DNA from: an uncultured Clostridia bacterium
Lineage (GTDB): Bacteria; Bacillota; Clostridia; Peptostreptococcales; Anaerovoracaceae
Direction: 5' to 3'
Assembly (NCBI GenBank): GCA_934271235.1
Contig: CAKQQT010000008.1
Coordinates: 1 to 64,000 of the forward strand
DNA: 64,000 nucleotides
Part shown: one piece after another, positions 62,101 to 64,000 of the stretch
Position numbering within the stretch: position 1 is the first letter of the stretch
Layout: every line of letters starts with the position of its first letter
Notes under the pieces: model-generated
What the model saw: the letters and a program-made list of their open reading frames with translations, nothing else
Told to the model about the DNA's origin: nothing
Database searches by the model: none
Program-made: the position numbers and the translations under genes

Positions 62101-64000
62101 TTTGCCGTGATCACGCGGACCTCGTTCACACAATCTGTGATCCGGCTGTTGGTCGCGGAAATGCAAAGACCGGCGGTACCGACCTTTGAGTTTGCAATCG
62201 AACGATTTTCACCGGCAGCGGTCAGATTCTTCAGCTCTGCGCCGTCGAGATAGCCGAACAACGCCATGTCCGTTTTACTGCATTCCCCGATCTGATACGT
62301 GATCTTCTTGCCGGCTCCATCAAAGGTTCCCTTTAACGGTGCTGCTTTCTTCGCTGCGATCGGTGTCCAGATTTCATCCTTGCTGACATCGATATCTTTG
62401 CCGAGTTTGACGGTCCGTCCGCTGAAATCATTGCCGCCGTTGACCAGCTGCGCGAAGCCCCGCAGTTCGCCCGGCGTCTGTAACGTAAATTCGGACTTCT
62501 GATCCGAATACCAAAGGGTGTTTGCTTCCTGTTCATACTCTGCCAGGCTGCCGTACTGCAGCGTGATATTTTTGCCTTCGACCTTCAAGGTCATCTCCAA
62601 CACGGCTTCCTTTTTTTCGTTGGCTTCGACGCGGCTCTGTCCGGCGCCTCGGTCACCATTCGCCAGTTCGGTCACGGTATAGATCGGATACTGCTCCTTC
62701 GTGCCCTGCAGCTTTACCTTGAGTTCGGTGCCGTCTGTGACATAATAGTCCTGTGCGGTACCTTCTCCCAACGCCGTGGCTTCGGCACTTGCCGTGATCG
62801 GATTGGTGTCCTGCCCATAGGTATACGGCGCAAGCGCGACCTGATAAATGATCGGGCTGTCTGCTTCCGCCCACTGCAGCTTGCCGTCTTTTAAAGTATA
62901 GGACGGTGCTGTGCTGCCCTGGTTCAAAAGCCATACGGTTCTCCAGCTGTGAAACTGCTCCTGCGGCACGTAGGTCACGTAGTCCGAAGCCGCTTCGCTG
63001 CTGTTTTCGGCACAGGTAATGAGACTGCGTTTGTCATAATTCAGACTCGAATAACGCCCCTGGAACAGTGCATTTTTTCCGGTTCCGTAGCAGCCCCTGA
63101 TTTCACTGAATTTATCTCCAAAGGTAGATGCGATCTCATAAGCGGTCGTGCTGGCCGTACTGTTGCGATCCACACCGGTAACTTCGCCTTCATTGAAGCT
63201 GTTTATGATCTTGTTCTGATTCGCATTGCCGGAAGCAACGTACTGAAGCAGCCCTGCCACGGTGCTGTAGGTGTTGTCGGAATGCACTGCGCCGTAGTTC
63301 GCGCAGTTTTCCATCAGCATGGTCCCGGTTTTACCGACGGTATTCACGATCCCGGCGGTACTGTGGCTGCCGCTCGTAGCACTTACGTCGCAGTAATTGA
63401 TGACATGCTTTAAGGTCGATTTTCCTTCCAGAAGTCCGACGATGCCGGCAATGCCGCCGTAATTGCTTGACTTATCTTCATGGGCGGTGATGTTGACCTT
63501 GCCGCTGACGGTCAGGTCCTTGATCTCCGCGTTCTCGATACAGCCAAAGAGCGCAACATCGATTTCATCATAGTTCGCCTTTTCATTGTCGAATAAAATG
63601 TTCTGCAGCGCATGGCTCTGACCGTCAAAGATGCCGGAAAACGGAACGTTGATATAGACCGTTTTCTTTCCCTGCAGTTCCTTCCTTACGTTGCCGACCG
63701 GGGTCAGTGCTTTCTGTTCGCCGTCTGTATCCTTCAGCGTGCTGAAGTCGACGTCGTTTGCCAGCACCACGGTCTTGCCCGCAAGGGTATTGCCTGCGTT
63801 GACGCAAGCCGTCAGCGCTTCCCAGTCTGCGGGATCTTCGATCGTATAATAGCTGAGGGTATCGCAGCTGACCGCTTCTTCACTGCCTTCCGGCGTATAA
63901 GAAGTCCATGCCCAGGTGCCGCCGCCTTCCGCTTCCGCGTCGGCGGTGAATGCAAAGGCATCTGCCATCTTCATAGCCTGTTTGCCTTCATAGACCATCC
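56127..64000 (-). CDS. giant modular surface protein, 5' end outside window
   Basis: At least 2623 residues; no start is credible inside the window. About four copies of a module with the pattern GKTVxLxxDIDxS, then FSGTFDGQGHxI and LFGxxxxAEIxDLTxxG start at about residues 50, 505, 1090 and 1880. They are followed by GLUG-like repeats rich in GGIVG and ENCxNxGxV. InlB-type B repeats (GYTFCGWFYD, GYRFTGWYTDREC) occupy about 1640-1830. The end is a Gly/Asp/Gln-rich spacer (about 2440-2560) and one membrane helix (about 2595-2612) with a KRKEDHSAKK tail; no LPxTG. It is probably an adhesin exposed at the cell surface. Confidence 0.9.
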   Translation of the reverse strand, partial: MVYEGKQAMKMADAFAFTADAEAEGGGTWAWTSYTPEGSEEAVSCDTLSYYTIEDPADWEALTACVNAGNTLAGKTVVLANDVDFSTLKDTDGEQKALTPVGNVRKELQGKKTVYINVPFSGIFDGQSHALQNILFDNEKANYDEIDVALFGCIENAEIKDLTVSGKVNITAHEDKSSNYGGIAGIVGLLEGKSTLKHVINYCDVSATSGSHSTAGIVNTVGKTGTMLMENCANYGAVHSDNTYSTVAGLLQYVASGNANQNKIINSFNEGEVTGVDRNSTASTTAYEIASTFGDKFSEIRGCYGTGKNALFQGRYSSLNYDKRSLITCAENSSEAASDYVTYVPQEQFHSWRTVWLLNQGSTAPSYTLKDGKLQWAEADSPIIYQVALAPYTYGQDTNPITASAEATALGEGTAQDYYVTDGTELKVKLQGTKEQYPIYTVTELANGDRGAGQSRVEANEKKEAVLEMTLKVEGKNITLQYGSLAEYEQEANTLWYSDQKSEFTLQTPGELRGFAQLVNGGNDFSGRTVKLGKDIDVSKDEIWTPIAAKKAAPLKGTFDGAGKKITYQIGECSKTDMALFGYLDGAELKNLTAAGENRSIANSKVGTAGLCISATNSRITDCVNEVRVITANSNSAAVGGILASATNSVIENCVNKAEITGKAIAAGIVGDTSGNTAGKCTYIRGCRNEGSITGSKTGGIVGNYASSGVMTEPVVENCRNLGAVTASGMNVGGIAGSFTGWMRNCENTAEIDGNGKSVIGGIVGYLQAATNAEIRIEKCRNSGDVYGTPIAGGIAGKTDSKKTSKIQIVNCENTGNVQTKKTGGATGASNGGIIGESSFPTLAAQTGAALYVQDCISYAEENLQLHAVGKLYSNANNLKSNPTRKYEAVYALAEEGEDLVYDGSEPLAVNADSFRKSTMTIKLNKAGNENFWGYDAKAKYPLFGKFAEYPIMELTIKPFTEADAEKYQIELVSDGKSLTLDGSGNEKSTEMTRDFKAVLNIQDKNDASKSAKVMLITGGQVGSLQDAKDVPIRAQTQNILAVYGDEANYENFVFTDWYDDAAEEAVIYTAGQLKGFAQLVNEGKTFAGKTVKLAKDIDLSALCGVEIGSWQPIGLENFFSGTFDGQGHSIRGLYIDLQDLQSGDAAGLFGKTSDAEIRDLTIRGSRICDTGETPNAKVSVGMLLGSSQMNLTVSKIKIAEDCSVQAAASCVGGIIGLVSTVGRTGPTTLQQDAKISEVENHADVKLLAGGKRKSLTSPRFGGKSVEVTSAGGIIGHVTNGSDSWYGPREGELRLAVNSGNITNEAVTEDTTKPYYNCAGGLIGTAHSNVGNASGGGATSCALPVSLCYNTGDVTAKEANGRAAGITGLRVGYKSTDLTTGAYNSASQIGNCFSTGKTEGETAAAISTAFVLQADNEANYYVDHFAEGVSIQDAKYAKKVSEEAVTDGSLAYILDKGDLAGKRTAFFDQGAQNPVFSTGSTVYKLSVHTVGLDDIEGLQEAITLPFADQLTQMDVSCDAKLLTGYFAKKPAEEYPITFQVNTPEGYALSDVSGSGILEGSLKIKDKEIKEKETGKIDLTSTVTLTVSAGADLNLYLNFIKMPSDYGTEMKVVLNGNAGEEKLWTLLPLITPPKKAEEISFTYQNGDRLSEETLNKQIAKQVLNDPISRKGYRFTGWYTDRECLQPFAYTKILSGYDTEEHPLTLYAGWEKIDTVTITLNGNGDEKDPALFDERLYEGEAIDDQSVYAFDAETGSKAEIPAAKEPTRDGYTFCGWFYDAGSHLKFGADTFTSDLTLYAGWLAEDECMLTFDADGGYFNVDGQKSAEYLVKVKKNAENLAIAGLGVPKAQHDMVQGRGYQFLGWALDGSDEVLDSIPAVSADMKLIAKWKASGSETADPVKNFEDFIKNQPRNDQGEFDEIVISDYETLKALAAYVNAGNDCKGRTFVLGSDLTLGSDWTGIGNNTTNPFGGTLNGNGHTITYDDAKAPLFGTVSGRVSDIAVAGSGKINGGIADTLLGGTIENCRVRSGSSFVGDDIAGGIVGTISTANASIPGGTVSGCTIEDGVSITGGSYVGGIAGRVIGQDDKGSATISNCEVGAATIKGAGCTTNPANGGGVGGMGGILGYGAGNISDCMSDALIEASKEGAYGIGGIVGAKGTTQGKLRVERCGFTGDIKAENADSVGGILGSNQDAQPNGAVLKDVYADGTLDLGANSGDGVGGIMGSTPFNFAGGKTSSIENAYWNGKLTNPNPSFDPIAGNTCTTVSNAYYSDADGYESGREGAKGMPDYAFVSGEIAYELDKDHSPRGTWTQGETGPIFNKDGEAGIIFKVEVDRKQEIEWPDGTKAEITTTVSSELSEKAGLSECDTVFVKNGQKVKTTVVGIPDAKVVENPDGSKTTTSYDVKIKDKNGDQLLYDSTNPTADITVSSDLAASGAGGSSTTTAGGSSGSGGGTGGGEGTGDKPGDGDGDGDGDGQGDGNKPGDGQGGQQGDGTGQTGGKGDKPNGGKGTGTDVTPSVTPKPAAAVPTEQPVPQEIADDPAPSQASDDNDHEQIDQPESGGQSQGGGEQGEIQPESKIYKLIKSVTDTVRENPAASAAILIAVIGIIAFGAWNRKRKEDHSAKK

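Overview
The window looks like a chromosomal segment of a low-to-mid GC anaerobic Bacillota, most likely class Clostridia. The evidence is the gene content: AGGAGG-type ribosome sites throughout, Gram-positive class II aldolase, ECF-type transporters, the MBOAT/DHHW/DUF4358 and VTC/DUF4956/CotH clusters common in gut Clostridia, a two-protein SPFH/TIR locus type seen in the same group, and no outer-membrane genes. I cannot name the genus.

Layout. 0-4.2 kb (minus strand) is an ECF sigma factor, its zinc-finger anti-sigma factor, an ECF-transporter S component, a lipoprotein and three small membrane proteins. 4.4-10.2 kb is an accessory region next to the 3' end of the tmRNA gene: a decayed IS3-family element, a decayed RHS toxin C-terminus with an intact candidate immunity gene, and an AAA15 ATPase with a broken RloB partner, this last pair lying between two near-copies of the tmRNA terminator. 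10.2-13.4 kb is translation and secretion housekeeping: ssrA, smpB, a signal peptidase I with a catalytically dead-looking paralogue, and an RluD-type pseudouridine synthase. 13.5-18 kb has small membrane proteins, a HicAB toxin-antitoxin pair, fructose-bisphosphate aldolase and an odd sigma/membrane-sensor fusion. 18.3-21.8 kb is a DUF4358/MBOAT/DHHW cell-envelope acylation cluster. 21.8-32.5 kb holds BrnQ, a folD/formate-channel/5-formyl-THF cyclo-ligase operon, a TetR regulator beside a collapsed ECF transporter, an ATC-hydrolase-like gene, tRNA-Ala(CGC), a threonine-aldolase-like enzyme and an E2-like acyltransferase.

32.7-43.2 kb is a second accessory block: an intact AAA15 ATPase/RloB pair, then a five-gene operon (SPFH with zinc ribbons, four-helix membrane protein with coiled coil, DUF2971, zinc ribbon-TIR-TPR membrane protein, secreted FnIII-like protein) preceded by a strong terminator-like leader hairpin, with an EcsC-family gene divergent from it. 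This operon is the best candidate for an undescribed defence or stress-signalling system. 43.3-53.9 kb has queT, a HutD/Ves-like membrane protein with a secreted partner, the VTC/DUF4956/CotH cluster, an M18 aminopeptidase, a short MITE-like element, an RsuA-type pseudouridine synthase and two SseB-like proteins with a 58-residue neighbour. 53.9-64 kb has a cobalamin riboswitch with no recognisable gene after it and a two-gene surface-protein operon whose first gene, more than 2600 codons, runs off the window end.

A recurring theme is recent genome decay by short deletions: several loci are in-frame or frameshifted fusions of parts of neighbouring genes (sigma/sensor, ECF ATPase/S component, RloB, RHS), and the cobalamin riboswitch has lost or outlived its target.
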